Below, piece after piece: positions 51,081 through 64,000 of a DNA stretch of 64,000 bases. Within the stretch, counting starts at the first letter, position 1. The number at the start of each line of letters is the position of its first letter. Both the position numbers and the translations under genes were made by a program. The notes beneath the pieces were generated by a model that saw only the letters and a program-made list of their open reading frames with translations, searched no databases and was not told where the DNA came from. The stretch covers positions 12,994,761 through 13,058,760 of the forward strand of contig OY540818.1 in NCBI GenBank assembly GCA_961205875.1. Direction: 5' to 3'. The stretch is from Sialis fuliginosa (lineage: Eukaryota > Arthropoda > Insecta > Megaloptera > Sialidae).

Positions 51081-53960
51081 CTGGTAAAATGTAATAATCA
51101 GTGTGAATTTTAATTAATAATTAATTTTTTAATATCTCTATCCGGTGTATAGCACACATCTTTTTGTTAATTAGTTATGAATATAAACGTATACAAATAT
51201 ATGTAATTAATTACCACAATAAAATTTATATCATTTGACTTTTCGGGTTAAAAAATATTAATAAATAATAAAAACTCGTATGTATAAAAGGAAAACAAAA
51301 ATGAATAACGACTACGACGTATATCGTGTGTAATGCAGGTGAAATCAGGTGGGTATGTTTGTAATTTAGAGACAAAAACTACGTCCGTCATCCATGCACA
51401 AATTTTACTCTCTACTAGCTAAACATTAACGCGTCATTAATTTGCTCTACTTATTTCAAATGACTATACGCGATCGCTCACTCTTCATTTTGATATCAAT
51501 TTATGTAATTTGTAGTTTCATTTTTATATCTATTATTCTATTACATTGCTTAAAATTTTTTTTAGACTTATTTCACTTACAGGAAGTCAAGAGAACGGTG
51601 TTATTTATCGAGTTTCTTTTTGCTCGTTGTGGTAAAAATAGTTTGAAAATTGGTTGAAGGTTTTGTAATCGAAGACAGATATTTGTCATTGAGTTCATAA
51701 AAATAAAAGCTATTTACTCCTTTATCTTTTTAGTCTCATTATAAAACGTGTTAATTTTAAAATGCGAGTTTTTGTTGATATCCATTATACATAACATATA
51801 TAGTAGTAACAATACATTTATTTCGGTTAATTAAACTTTTCTATATTTTTATTTCCGACTAATTAGTGTCAATAGGTAGGTAATATATCATTCTACAGGG
51901 TGTTGCATTAATTGTTCCAGTATATATGGTGCATTATCATATTAAGAAATTAAAAAGTAATTAATTTGAATTGCGTAGTTTATGGCATTTTTAATTTAAA
52001 CAAAAACCAGTTAAGAGTAATATTTAATAGCGGTAGTGTATCACGAATATGCGAAAGCTGGTTTTAATGAAATAATAAAAGCTATAACTAAATAAATTCT
52101 ATTTAATACGCCCACATAATAAGGTTTTAATTGAACTACATTACAAAGTTATAATTATGTCGATGAATATAACGAAGTTAGTTTTTGATCGAATGAAAAA
52201 AATATAATTTTTATACGAAGATGGAGGCGTTTTGGCTATAAAAATAAGGTCAGTACAAATTCGTGTTTTATAAATTTTAATAAGGTATTAGAATATCGAT
52301 TGTCTAGATACTGTTAGGTAGTTTTTATTTTTATTATTTCTTTGAACAATTTTAGTTCCGTGTACTTTACACATATTTAAATATATTGCAAGATATGATA
52401 AAGAAGCATTACACTTTTTAAATAGAATTGCAGCAAAATATTTTGACAGTGATTTAATTCGTATAACCATTCGAATATTTATAAATTAATGGAAAACAAG
52501 TTTCTTTAATATATTTTATCTATCATTGTATTCAAAAGTAAGTCATACATTTAGCCTACATCTCATTTGATGTATTTAAGACAATAAGAATGTGTTACAA
52601 AAATGCTGTCCACATCTTTAGTAAAATTGCTGTCATCTTAAGACTTACACGCACTAATAGGCGAATATATACTTATAATAGGATATACATATATGAGTGA
52701 TCTACTTTTTAAAAACAACTATATATCTTTTTAGTAAATACTAGTTTAGATGAAACGTCAAACAAACATCTGGTTCTAAGGCATGTTAATTCTTCAGCTA
52801 AATTTCAACTGACGTTTATGCTAAACGGCTTCTGGATAATTATTTTATAGCGGATGTGTTAATCCATTGGATATCCAATTCAAATGAATATCTTAAATAT
52901 CGTGCATTATTTTTAATTAGAAACCAAACTGATTTATTATTAGATATCTAATAAATTTTGAAGAGTCTTTATTATGACTATGATTTAAAAAACAAGTGTT
53001 TCCTTAATTAAAAATATCAAAGTATTTAGTTTATGACATATATACAGAAATATTTCAGCATTTGTATTGTTTACAAGATTGCGTGCAAAATAAGTTTTTA
53101 TGAAAATTATTTATCATTTTCATTCTGAAAATTGATCTACAATTTATTACACTAATATAATTATTTTAGTATAGGTAGATACCTATGTTTCTTTTTACCA
53201 TATAAACATGGAATTGTTTATGTTTTAATAACTAAACAGAAATACTACCATTAGTTTTTGATCAGATTAATTTGAACTATATAAACTTAATTAATTTTTC
53301 AATTTGTTAAAAAAAAAAACTGTTTTTAGTATCTATAATTATTACATTATATATTGTTAATTGATTTAAGATAAATAGCAATTAATATTTAAATGATGTT
53401 GATGTAATTTGTTATAAAATAATAAAATTAAACTACCAAATCACGTATAAAATAAGATATTCGAAAAAGATATAAATAATCAATTAATTACATGTTGTCT
53501 TAACTCCAATTACGAAAAGTTAAATTTAAACTACACTCAAATTAATACAGATATATTTTAATATATTCATTTTAAAAGAGTTTACATAAAATTAATTTAA
53601 AAAATCAACTTGCATATTGAAAATTCATAAATATTTATTCAGATCAATATTTAGCGACAATAAAAAAATCCAGTTATTAATTATTATTAAATCAGTGTAG
53701 GACTTCCCGTGTAATTTTTTTGTCCTCCCCTTCTCTTCTGTATTCTTGCAATGATCGTGGGGTTTGGGTAATTGGCTTTAGGCAGTCACGATCGATTTTA
53801 TAAGTTTGATAATTAATATCGACTTTAGAGAGGAAGTTTGTTGAAGAAGCGACTCGATGATAAAAAATGATTCGTAAAGTCGGTGCTTGCAGATGTTTAC
53901 TGTTATTAAAAGAAATGGATTAATATATCAGATAACTTTCAACTGTAAAATTATTATTTA
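51081..53960. other. Gene-free AT-rich stretch
   Basis: No ORF of recognisable family, RNA gene or transposon end was seen. Confidence 0.5.
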
Positions 53961-53969
53961 ACATTGCTT

Positions 53970-54950
53970 TTAGTGTTCCATAACACTGCGTCTGTCTGTC
54001 TGTCACAACCTTCTAACTACTAAACCGTTTAACCCATGACCGTTTAACATGATTATAGTAAATGGAATACTAATAAAATAACACCTGAGTTATAAACATA
54101 AAATTATATATTTTTGGCGCATTTTGAGGGGTGAAAATGGGTAACCATTTTTTTTACTCAATCCAGGTAAGTGGGGTATCAAATGGAAGAGAATTTTAAT
54201 AAACGTTTTAATATTTTTAAAATCTTCGTTTAACAAATAAAAAAAACTAAAAACATATTACCTCTTGCGCATATCCGAATACATTAAAAAATGTAAACTA
54301 GGTATTGAAATTAACAATTAAATAATTATAATTAAATTAAGATAACCGAATAAATTGAAAAACTATATGGTGCGGGGCACGAAGCTTGACTCGAATATGA
54401 CAAAATTTTTGTAAATTACCGTGTTAATTTATGATAATTTATTTTTATGTGCATATTATAATGCTATTTATATTAATTATATTTGATTATCCATATATAA
54501 AATCATAAAGACCACTAAATAAAAAATAAAAATAATGAATGAAATATTATTTTGAAATAAATCAATAATTTTTTAATTTACATTACGACATACATACATA
54601 CATATGTATATATAAATATGTTGCATGATGATTTCTTATGTTTATCATATGTGTTACACGTAATAAAGTAATTATTATTTCAGTATGTCAGCGATAAATT
54701 ATTATCGAATTTTAACCATTTTAACCATGTGTTAAATTATTTCACACTAATGAGGTAACAATTTTTTTTATTAATATTTCAATTAAAAGATATTAGAAAT
54801 GTTAAAATAATTTAAAAAAATGTACAAGTGCGCCCTGAGTTATATCGTTATAGGTATAAAACGTAATTATTGATAATAATTAGTTATACGTAGACAATAG
54901 ACCCGATTCCTATAAGGGTTCCGTTGAGGTGCGGAACCCTAAAAAATATT
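53970..54950. repeat. Remnant of a dispersed 'CTGTCTGTC/GGGTTCCG' repeat
   Basis: The left part reads GTGTTCCATAACACTGCGTC then TGTCTGTCTGTCACAACC (about 53975-54030). The right part ends CCTATAAGGGTTCCGTTGAG and GCGGAACCCTAAAAAAT (about 54908-54950). Both ends are typical of a widespread arthropod repeat, possibly two remnants rather than one element. Confidence 0.45.
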
Positions 54951-57029
54951 TTATTTATGTATGATTAATTTATTACATTATTTAGTTGTAAATTTACATA
55001 GTAATTTTTACTGAGAAATGTAAATTGAGACGAAACGTTTATAATATTTATATTTATATATAAAAATAAGTTCGTTCAATACAAAATTCAATGTATTAAT
55101 TTAACATAAAATATAAAGAAAATTAAAGCGATGAATCATCAAGCATATGAAATATATTTTGTAGAATACATAAATCTTGAAAACAGTTTCCATATCAAAA
55201 TAAATGATGAGAAAGTCGCTCTAATTTTTTTCATATACATATACGCGTGCAAGCATTCCGAATCTCCAGCTCGGAGCCGGTTGTATCTTTTATAAAGAAT
55301 CCACAAACCTATCATAGATAACAACACACATAAATTTATTGGGCCGTCAAAACAAAACATAATTTAACACAAACTATAAATATATCATAACAACAACAAC
55401 TAATAGAAACGAAACATTTCTAATATGTTTACCGATACAAGAATTAAAAAGTTGAAACGCTTTGTGCGTAATGTGGAGCGTCTATAAAGTTGGACCCCTG
55501 ACAATCTGCTAGAACAGTATCAATTGTTATTGATGTTTCATATTTCTTGAAATGCAGTTAATTATTCAAATATGATGAAGATGTAATTCTTATCGGCTGG
55601 ATAACTCCTTTTCCAGCTCAGTGATGTTTTTTTTAAAAATAATTATTGTGCAGTTGATTATATTTTATTGTAGGATTATTTCACATTTTTTAAATATTGT
55701 TTTCATATTTAATTTAAGAAAATTATATAGTAATGAGAAAGTAAACATATTTAATAACTATATAAGCTCCGCCCTAGAAAAAGATAATCGATGATGTTTG
55801 TCTTAATATATTTGGAATCTGTTGTAAGCGATTCTGACCTTTAGGGTGGTAGATGACTTCTGAAACCCATATTTCATAATGTTTTTCTCGAGAATTCTCA
55901 CTCGTTTGTTGTAATTTTATGAATTTAAAAGGTGTGGTAAGCCAGAAAAAGAAGTACTAAATGCACCAAGAAATTAAATAAACTAGTCAGAAAAAAAATT
56001 AAAGCCACGTTTAAAATTGTATTGTTTTGTACATGTTTTTATGTTTATACAGTTCGTATATAATATGCTTCCGTAGTTTTTATTAATCTTTAACGTGAAT
56101 AGATTTTGGATAATATTACAATTTGATGCGATTTTAATTTTCACATAAAAACAAATAATTTTCTACAGCTGATTAATTTTTTTTTTTAGGAATCTTCGAG
56201 AAATGGTATTTCATATTTTCGAAGATTTATTAGAAAATTAGAATCACTATTGTCATTAATCATGACACCATAACTCTCTCAACATACCCTTTGTAATATT
56301 CATCAAAACGTTGACAGTACGTTAAAATTACGCGGAATTTAACGACCGGTAGTAAAAAAAATAATAGATTGACGGGGAGGTTATGTTCGTCCGTAAAGCT
56401 GTGTACGACTACGGGCAAGTATCGCTCTAGAAGACGATAGTGGTTTCATTGCTCCGGGCTGTACAAAATTGGACAAGGTCGGAGATGATATGTGTAATTA
56501 ATGGTTATGTGTAACCTATATAACGGGCAGTTGGGCGTTGACTAAAATTAACTTTGAAAGTTCATCGCAACGACTACTACATGATATGTGAACAACAGTA
56601 GAAAATGCTTCGTTTGTTCCTCAAAAGATAACATTGTATTAAAATGATGGGTTCGTGAATTGCTGTTTTTTTTATATCCATGCGCATGTACACTGCATGT
56701 AGAACCAGTTTTTTTTTTATTATATTGTTATTAATGGATATTGGCAATTAAAATTATTGTATGAGTCATATGTACATTGTTATGAAAATAACACATTTTT
56801 TCCATGATTTTAATCAATAATATCTAACCTGTATTTTTTCTGTGCATTATTTTTTAAATAGATATATGGCTAACCTATTCACTAGTTCTGGTAATGACAT
56901 GTATCGTTTCTACCGACAAAAGAACTATTATTATTTTTACGTTAATCTAATTATATTATACCCTACGACGTATAATAAAATATATTATAAACATAATAAA
57001 ACGGGCAAGTGCGTGTTGGGTACGCACAT
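54951..57029. other. Intronic AT-rich stretch
   Basis: No gene is visible. A GC-richer patch at about 56370-56480 (GACGGGGAGGTTATG, then GTACGACTACGGGCAAG) may be regulatory. Confidence 0.35.
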
Positions 57030-57150
57030 GATAGTGTTCCGTAGCCATTCTCACTAACATTATCTACTTGATAAAACGTATCAAGAGCTATTTCATGTTG
57101 ACAAAAGATGTAATCTCTATAAAAGTGTATGTGTATTTATAAAAAAAAAA
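57000..57150 (+). repeat. Dispersed repeat, copy 2 of a pair
   Basis: Homologous to 47890-48030 in the same orientation. This copy is more complete on the left, with ACGGGCAAGTGCGTGTTGGG and GTGTTCCGTAGCC, which resembles a common arthropod repeat whose fuller form reads GGGCAAGTGCG ... GGGTTCCGTA. Confidence 0.8.
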
Positions 57151-59380
57151 TCAATCCTAGAAATCGAATCTTCAAAAATCCCCACTTTCAAAGAAGTAAT
57201 TATGAGTTATTAGTTTAATAATATACCTATATGTTTAATTTTATTTTTATTTTGCAATCTTTCCTCGAGGATAATGATTTATATTTTTACTATATTTATT
57301 TGCCAAATGAATTGAAATGTCACCTAATGTATAATTAAAATTTCATCATATTTTTTCCTCTTGCAGTTTAAAGTTAGATACAAAAAAGTCAATGATGTAA
57401 AGATAAAAGATTTTGCATTTTAATTAATGGAATATCAGTAGTATATCTTACGTAATCTAGAGCACTACTGTATTTCGATTTTTGAATTTTGATTTAGATC
57501 AAAACCGAACTATAAGGTACCAAATTGTGTATGTTATCTATGGGTTTGTTCTGTGTAGAAACTAAATTGTAAAAACTACAGCTTTCAATTGAAATGAAAA
57601 TAGCTCACATAGTCATTATAGTTTTGTTTTGGCCCAGAACAATTTCGATATAATACCGGACAAAAACTATCCATTCTAAATGTTTTATTCTGCATCGTAT
57701 TTTGATGGTTTAAAATTTACGTTTAGTACCATCAAAGTTATATTATTTATATTTACTAAAAGTAGAACTGGCAAAACATTATTATTATTATTTGTAATTT
57801 ATTACACATATAAAAATTCATTGCCATTGTAATAATAAAGAATCTCCAAAATTTGGAAGCTAAATTAAAATAATTAAATAAATAATGATATACTGTATCT
57901 GAGGTTAATGTAGACAGCTGGTATGGTAATTGCTAATAAAAAATGAGTTTGAAATTAATAATTAAAACAAATACCTGAAATACTTGTAATTTAAAAAAAT
58001 ATATGTTTGTATATAAAGCACAATAAATTTTACAAGGCTAGAAATTATTTAATTATTTTAATTAAAATGAACACTATATTAAATCGAAATCTTTTCAATA
58101 ATTGAAATTGATAGTGTTATTAGAACTGCTTCTGTTATTAACATTAACATTGATATAATGGTCAAGTTTTGTAATTATAAATTTTTATAGCATTATTGTA
58201 AAACTGTTATTAATGTCGGATAATTGTATATTTTAAATTATAGTGCTTCGTGATATAAAGAAATAATTAGAAGAATAATTTTCATTCAAAGGTTGTTTAA
58301 AGTAGTTTGATTACTATGTAGAATAATTGTACATAGTGTTATTTTATTTTATTTTATGTTTATTATGTACAAAGGACCCCGCACTTTTCTTATGGAAAGT
58401 GACTTTCGGCCAATTTTTTTGAAGCTTTAGTATGTTGTCCTTGTATTCTCCCGAATAAAAGTCTCCATAGGCGCAAAACTTCAAATGCTCATCTAAAAAT
58501 TTTATAGCCTAGTTATACTATATAAATTGAGTAGCTCATTTACTTTTGTGTACTGTATTTATTTAAGAAATACGTTAAAATAAATAGTAATTTAGTGATA
58601 TCTTAACAAAACAGGTAGGTACACCTTGATATTTCTGAAATCGTTCTCCTGAGAAACCACATTTTTGCAGTTATCATGTTACGAATTAAGACCATCGTTT
58701 TAATATCATTTAAAAATATATTCTGAATGTAAATACATTTTATATTTACAGTTAGTTTCGTCATAATATATGCAAGAGAATATTTGCTATTTTAAAAGAT
58801 TTCACTGATATCTATAAGTTCAAATTCATTAAGCCATTACTGCAAATTACATTTATTTAAAATAAATTTAAAAAATGTAATCTATAATTTTATATCTCAT
58901 CTTGAAATATCCAAATATAAAATTCTGAGAGAGAAGCGACTATTTGGAACATTCAAGGTGGCTCCAAACAGTACACCAATTAAATTTACATAAATGTATA
59001 TTATTTTTTATTGTTCAACACTTTCAATAACAATTCAGTCACCACCCAAACTGTAGGTATTTGAAGATGCTATCTTGACATAATTGTAATCGCTAATTTC
59101 AGTATCCTTAATGGGTTCTATTCCATATTTGCTAATGTCTATATATATCCAATAATAGCTTGAGGGTAGAACAAAATCCATGTCTTCGTGTATCTCAATA
59201 TGGCTATGAGAATTATCAGAACGATCTTATTGTAGGCGAGGTCTGAAATATTGGGTAATGATTGGAGTAATAATATATATACGTACTTTTTAAAAGTGAT
59301 CTAATAAATCTTACTTGTTTGAATTGTATCAGGGCATAAGTAGGTTCTTATTGCAATAAAATATGTTTTAGTGTGAAATT
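57151..59380. other. Gene-free AT-rich stretch
   Basis: No ORF of recognisable family, RNA gene or clear repeat was seen. Confidence 0.5.
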
Positions 59381-59386
59381 GAATGA

Positions 59387-59770
59387 AAAGGAACCCTTAT
59401 AGGATCACTTTTTTATCCGTCTGTCTATCTGTTTGTCCGTCAAGATCCTTAAATTGAAATTAATATCAAATAATAAATTTCAAGATTCTAGATCAACGGG
59501 AAGTAACCCTATAGGTTTTGATGATCTGTGAGTCAGTCAGTCTGTCAGTATCAAAATACGTTTTGAAAGGCCGTATCTTTTTATTGTATTGAGTTAGAAA
59601 TTTGAATTTTGATAGGATTATGGGGCTGTAGATCTTAGTGTTTGATATTAATTTCAACTTGATACCTCTAGCTGTTTCTGAGGATCTTGACAGACAGACA
59701 GATAGACAGACGGACAACAAAGCGATCCTATAAGAGTTTCATTATTCATTTTGAGGTACAGAACCCTCAA
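59387..59770. repeat. Inverted copies of the GTCCGTCTGTCTG repeat
   Basis: A plus-orientation copy starts GGAACCCTTATAGGATCACT with TCCGTCTGTCTATCTG. It is followed by minus-orientation pieces (CCCTATAGGTTTTGATGA, and GACAGACGGACAACAAAG near 59706), so the whole is a rearranged foldback of the family seen at 25610 and 61610. Confidence 0.75.
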
Positions 59771-60479
59771 AACTGTATCTTCGACACATTGATAATAAAG
59801 TTTGTTGACAATTAGTTCGAAAACAAATTCATAAATTGTTAGTTTCACATTGCGCCGTCAGACACCACTTTTGGCTAGAAGCAATGAAATTGACTATAAA
59901 ATATTAAATACATGGTTCTGAAATGTGCAATATATTTCTTCTAATAAAACAAAAATCCAACAGTCCGTAGGTAACTCAACTATAAACGTTATTTCATTAT
60001 CTGGATGGATTTAAAAATGTTCTTTATTATTTGGCGGATACTATGACCTATCATTTTCTCAGAATTTTCAATTAATTTCGCAGATTGTTTCAGTATTCAA
60101 TAGACCAGTTGCAACATTATCTGATGTACAAGTAATAAAGCTGTTTACGATCACGCTCTTCTTGAAGTCTTGTTATATTTTTAATAATAGTGTATAGTAG
60201 TTTTGGATTAATTTTTAAGAGGTGTTGAAAATGATTGATTAATGATAGAATGGTATTCTTCTTTATAACTGCATATAATAGAAACTGTATAGAAATATGT
60301 AAAGTATCAAAACTCCATTTATACGAACTTTCATATTATATCAATTGTTTAGTTGCTTATAATAATATTTATATTAAGTATATAGTTATGTTCTTCTTTA
60401 TTAAATTTAAATAGTTATTATCTATCGTTCACAGTTTTATGTAGTTTCTGAAATCGATCAAACATGTGTTGCAGGCAAA

Positions 60480-60620
60480 TAATCCATACTAATATTATAA
60501 ATGCGAAAAGAATTCTGTTTGTTTGTTATTTTTTCACGGCTAAACTGCTAAACTGATCATGATAAAATTTGGCAGTGAGATAGCTTGTATCCTGAGGAAG
60601 GATATAAGCTAATTTATATC
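60480..60620 (+). repeat. Fragment of a common insect repeat
   Basis: It contains ATACTAATATTATAAATGCG, then TTTTTTCACGGCTAAACTGC, then ATAGCTTGTATCCTGAGGAA. I recall near-identical strings as high-copy repeats in several insect orders. Fragment only. Confidence 0.6.
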
Positions 60621-61609
60621 CAGAAAATTGATTAACATCTAGTATTTGTATGTGTATATAAAAGTATTCATTTATTTTTACAAATATTAACAGATATTTT
60701 TCGATTGATTCAATACATATTTCAATTAAAGTTTAATGCCAAGAGTACCAACGCTGTTTTGAAAATTTATTAATTTTTTTAAAATGTGTGTGTCAAACAT
60801 TGTTAATTTGTATAGTAAAAATATTTATTTTAATTTGACATTTATATTGGTGGTAAATTTTGATTTCTATTCCTGGATATTTTAGCTATTAATTTATTTT
60901 TGAAAATTGAGATATACAACACGATATTGCAAAATGTCAATTTTGTATTTTTATATTTACACATATATAGAAAGTTCATAAGATTCTGATATAAATTTTC
61001 AAGATATATTAATGTATTTTGTTCTGTAATTTATATACGTGCTATATAAACATAAATTCAAGCTATCAGTATTTCAATAAAACTGTAATTCACGCATCTA
61101 TAAATGTCAATAAAAGTAATCAAATATATTGTAAAAATGATATAGAGCAATTAAGAATTGATTCGTATGATTCCGATCTTGTGTTTCCTTCCGGTCTATT
61201 AATTTTCGAATAAAACGTCAAACAAAGCATTAAGTGAATATGAAATCGACAAAATACGATCAATTATTGCAAAACGCGGCGATCCACCTAAATAAACAAA
61301 TACGGAGCGGAAACAGTCATTAATACCACATTAAACCGGATGCATTGGTGCGAGCAAATCGTCTCAGATACACTTTCACGTAACCACTGGACTACAAGAC
61401 GTTCAGCGAGAGTTGAATATACATATGTACACATATTTTATTTATTGTTTTCGGTGATCATTTTTGTGACCGGTTTTCAATGTAAAAATGTAATTTTCTA
61501 ATAATATAAATTATATTATTATATTAAAAAAAATAGGAAACAATGATTTTATTTTAAGCAGTTCTATAATTTGAAATTTATGAAGAAAATTAGTAAAAAA
61601 AACACTGGA

Positions 61610-61860
61610 ACTCTATTAGGATCACTTTGTTGTCCGTCTGTCTGTCCATCAAGGTCCTTTTTTTTAGGAACGGTTAGATGTATCTAGTTGAAATAAATAT
61701 CAAATACTAAGGTCTACAGTTTCATGGCCTTGTAAAAAATTCAAAGTTTCAAGATACGGTCTTTTGATACTGACAAAACCTATAGGGTACTTCTCATTGA
61801 CCTAGAATCTTTAAATTTGGCATGAATGGAAGTCTCATAGTAGCTACAAGTAAAGGAAAA
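61610..61860 (+). repeat. GTCCGTCTGTCTG dispersed repeat (longest plus copy)
   Basis: It reads CTCTATTAGGATCACTTTGT, TGTCCGTCTGTCTGTCC, AATATCAAATACTAAGGTC, then GACAAAACCTATAGGGTACT and ATAGTAGCTACAAGTAAAG. It overlaps the 25610 copy in its first half and the inverted 59500 piece in its second half. Confidence 0.75.
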
Positions 61861-64000
61861 TATTCAAAATTCATTTATTACTAGCTCTATGTGGAATTTT
61901 TACGTGACAAACTTTATTTTGCGGTTTATTTTTTATAGTGTCTACGTAAACGCGCCTAAAAAACGATTTTTAATTCTGGTACAATATATATGAAAATATT
62001 ATTAGGTTTCAATAACTAACTGAAACGATTTTTGATTAAACTAACGTGTTGTCGAAATAACTAATAAAAATTAGACTGTGATAATGAGCAAATTATTTTA
62101 CAAGGTCGGGAAAAAAAGAAAACGTAACGCAATCATTTTTTCAGTAGTGAATTAAATTACAAATGTATACTGTGCGGTTAAAATTCATCAAGTAACACTT
62201 GCGGTTTAAAAGTATAACTTGAGTGCGATGATTTCTAACATTAGATGAAACATTGGGTAGGCATTTCATCAATCGACAGGTGTACATAAATTATTTTATG
62301 ATTTATTTGTAGGTGCGAGTTCTTTAAAAGTATTTGAACTAAAGAAAATAAAAAAATATTATATGTTTAATTAAAAATGGAATTGTACCTAATTGAAAAA
62401 TAATGATACCATTTTGTAGATTTAGGGCATTTATACTGTTGTACTATGTAATTTATGAATTATTGCTAAGAAGAAATATATTTATTTAAATTATTAACAA
62501 TTCATATGAAAGTTACACTTTAAAATGTAATTTATATGTATAGGCTAGATTAATTTATAACCAAAATAAATAAAAAGAAAATATTTTAAAACTAATTAAA
62601 ATTAATTAAATATACAGATATATTTAGAATCTTATTATCGAAGTCCGCAAATATAGTTTGTTTTTTAAATTATACCTTTTATTTTGTTTATGCTTTTTCT
62701 CTAGTAATGGATAAAGTAAAACCAGTAATGAGCACGCAGTGATGGAAAATTGCTAATGATTACAAAATTATAAGTACTCCGACACAAAATATACTGAAGA
62801 AAGAATCGTCAAATTTGAAATAATGTAAAACAGTTGCTATGATAATATAATAAGTAAAAACCATTTTGACACCTATGGGCCGATTGTCATCAAATCACGC
62901 TGTAAGATAATAATATTCAGAAATGGCAGTAATCAAATATCAGCAAATATTTATAATTCAATACATTTAATTTAAAATTAGCCATTACTGGAGTCATATC
63001 CAAGACTGGCGCTAGTACAGGAGTATATATTTAGTCGATAATCAAATTATACTAATTGTAAATTAAAAATAATATTTATAATAATAGTGTACTTATATAG
63101 TTTTAATTTGATATTACGTCTGTAGGAATTTTAAAAATATATGTTCTCAAATCCTTAATTTTTTGTTATTGTATATACATAAGTATTTCATACATGTTAT
63201 TATAGCATATTTGTAAACAGATCGATTATTCTTATACAAAAAAAATCAGTAATTTATGACGTACACATATATCATAGAGTGGATAAAATAAAAAGAGTAA
63301 CCTAAAAAGACTTCCGCGGTAGGTCGAGCATTAGAACAATTCGGCAAAAAATCATTTCGCAGCAGATATTTGCAGCAGTGGCCACGTGTGGCGTTCGAGA
63401 GTGAGACAACATGATTAATGGGTTTATTTGCATATGTTGACATGCCGCCGTCCGTCCTTTTCTAATGTAACGGTAGTTTAGTTAATGGAGAGAAAATTTC
63501 TATTAATTTCAGATGCCTCAAATAGATCGTGATCGAGAACATACATTAATCTTTTTACTACATATGTCGCTATGTTTGCAGAAGCACTCCAGGAATAATT
63601 GTTTCGTGTTAAAGCTAATTAAAATGAACATATATATACCTACCTATATAAATGTTACTTAACTGTTTTAAATCAGATTTTAAATTTTAAGTAAAGACTA
63701 AAATTTGATATCCGTTTTAACATATTTATATTAATTAAATGCACAGTGCTTCCTCGTGCTAAATTCACCAAAGGTAGTTAATTATTGAACAATTTAAATA
63801 AAAACCGATAAAGTGTTCAAATAAATTGCCTGGCTTTTAATTTTATTACAATTTTACTAAAAAATATTAATTCGAAATTTTTCTTAAGACGTACCTGATT
63901 ATTTTTTCGTATAATTTTATTTTTTTAACAATTTCAATGTAAATCTAAATTTATGCAAACGTCAAAATGACATTTATATGTCAAAGTAAATATCATTGAA
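61861..64000. other. Right end of the window
   Basis: AT-rich and without a recognisable gene. The patch 63295-63470 is GC-richer (GTGGCCACGTGTGGCGTTCG) and includes an octamer-like TTATTTGCATATG at about 63424-63436, a possible enhancer in the long intron. Confidence 0.35.

Overview
The window is nuclear DNA from an insect, very AT-rich, with GT-AG introns, many short DNA transposons and animal genes of clearly arthropod type. A chitin-binding, Tequila-like protease and a hamlet-type PRDM protein point to an insect. A hemipteran is a reasonable guess, but the sequence does not fix the order.

Layout. 1-5099 is a giant palindrome built of smaller palindromes (U-U'-U-U' between about 600-bp inverted ends). 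It looks like a foldback-type mobile or hairpin-forming element, and its left edge is cut by the window. 5470-7672 (+) is PIGK, the catalytic subunit of GPI transamidase, in six exons with a fossil hAT element in one intron. 8453-13071 (+) is an eleven-exon Tequila/neurotrypsin-like mosaic serine protease: signal peptide, three CBM14 chitin-binding domains, Thr/Pro-rich linker, SRCR, LDLa, SRCR, trypsin. 15055-21027 (-) is a polypeptide GalNAc-transferase with two equal-length alternative copies of the exon that carries the active-site loop. 23170-24518 (-) is ribosomal protein L37A (RpL43), with a small membrane-protein ORF inside its second intron. 24.6-39 kb is gene-poor and rich in transposons, with one tRNA-Pro(CGG) at 34649. 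39057-40594 (-) is the last coding exon of a MECOM/PRDM16/hamlet-type zinc-finger factor; its upstream exons lie past the right edge, so 40.6-64 kb is probably one long intron. It holds repeats and a few GC-richer islands that could be enhancers or short exons.

The genes do not form a pathway. PIGK and the GalNAc-transferase act in the secretory pathway (ER and Golgi), the protease is secreted, RpL37A is ribosomal, and the hamlet-like protein is a transcriptional regulator. The observations most worth following are the hierarchical palindrome at 1-5099; the enforced mutually exclusive exons in the GalNAc-transferase catalytic domain; a TTAA-flanked element nested inside a hAT-like element with its 'empty' paralogue 3 kb away; and the apparent absence of the C-terminal membrane anchor from PIGK, with a candidate anchor ORF just downstream. 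Exon boundaries were placed by eye from splice signals, reading frame and family conservation.
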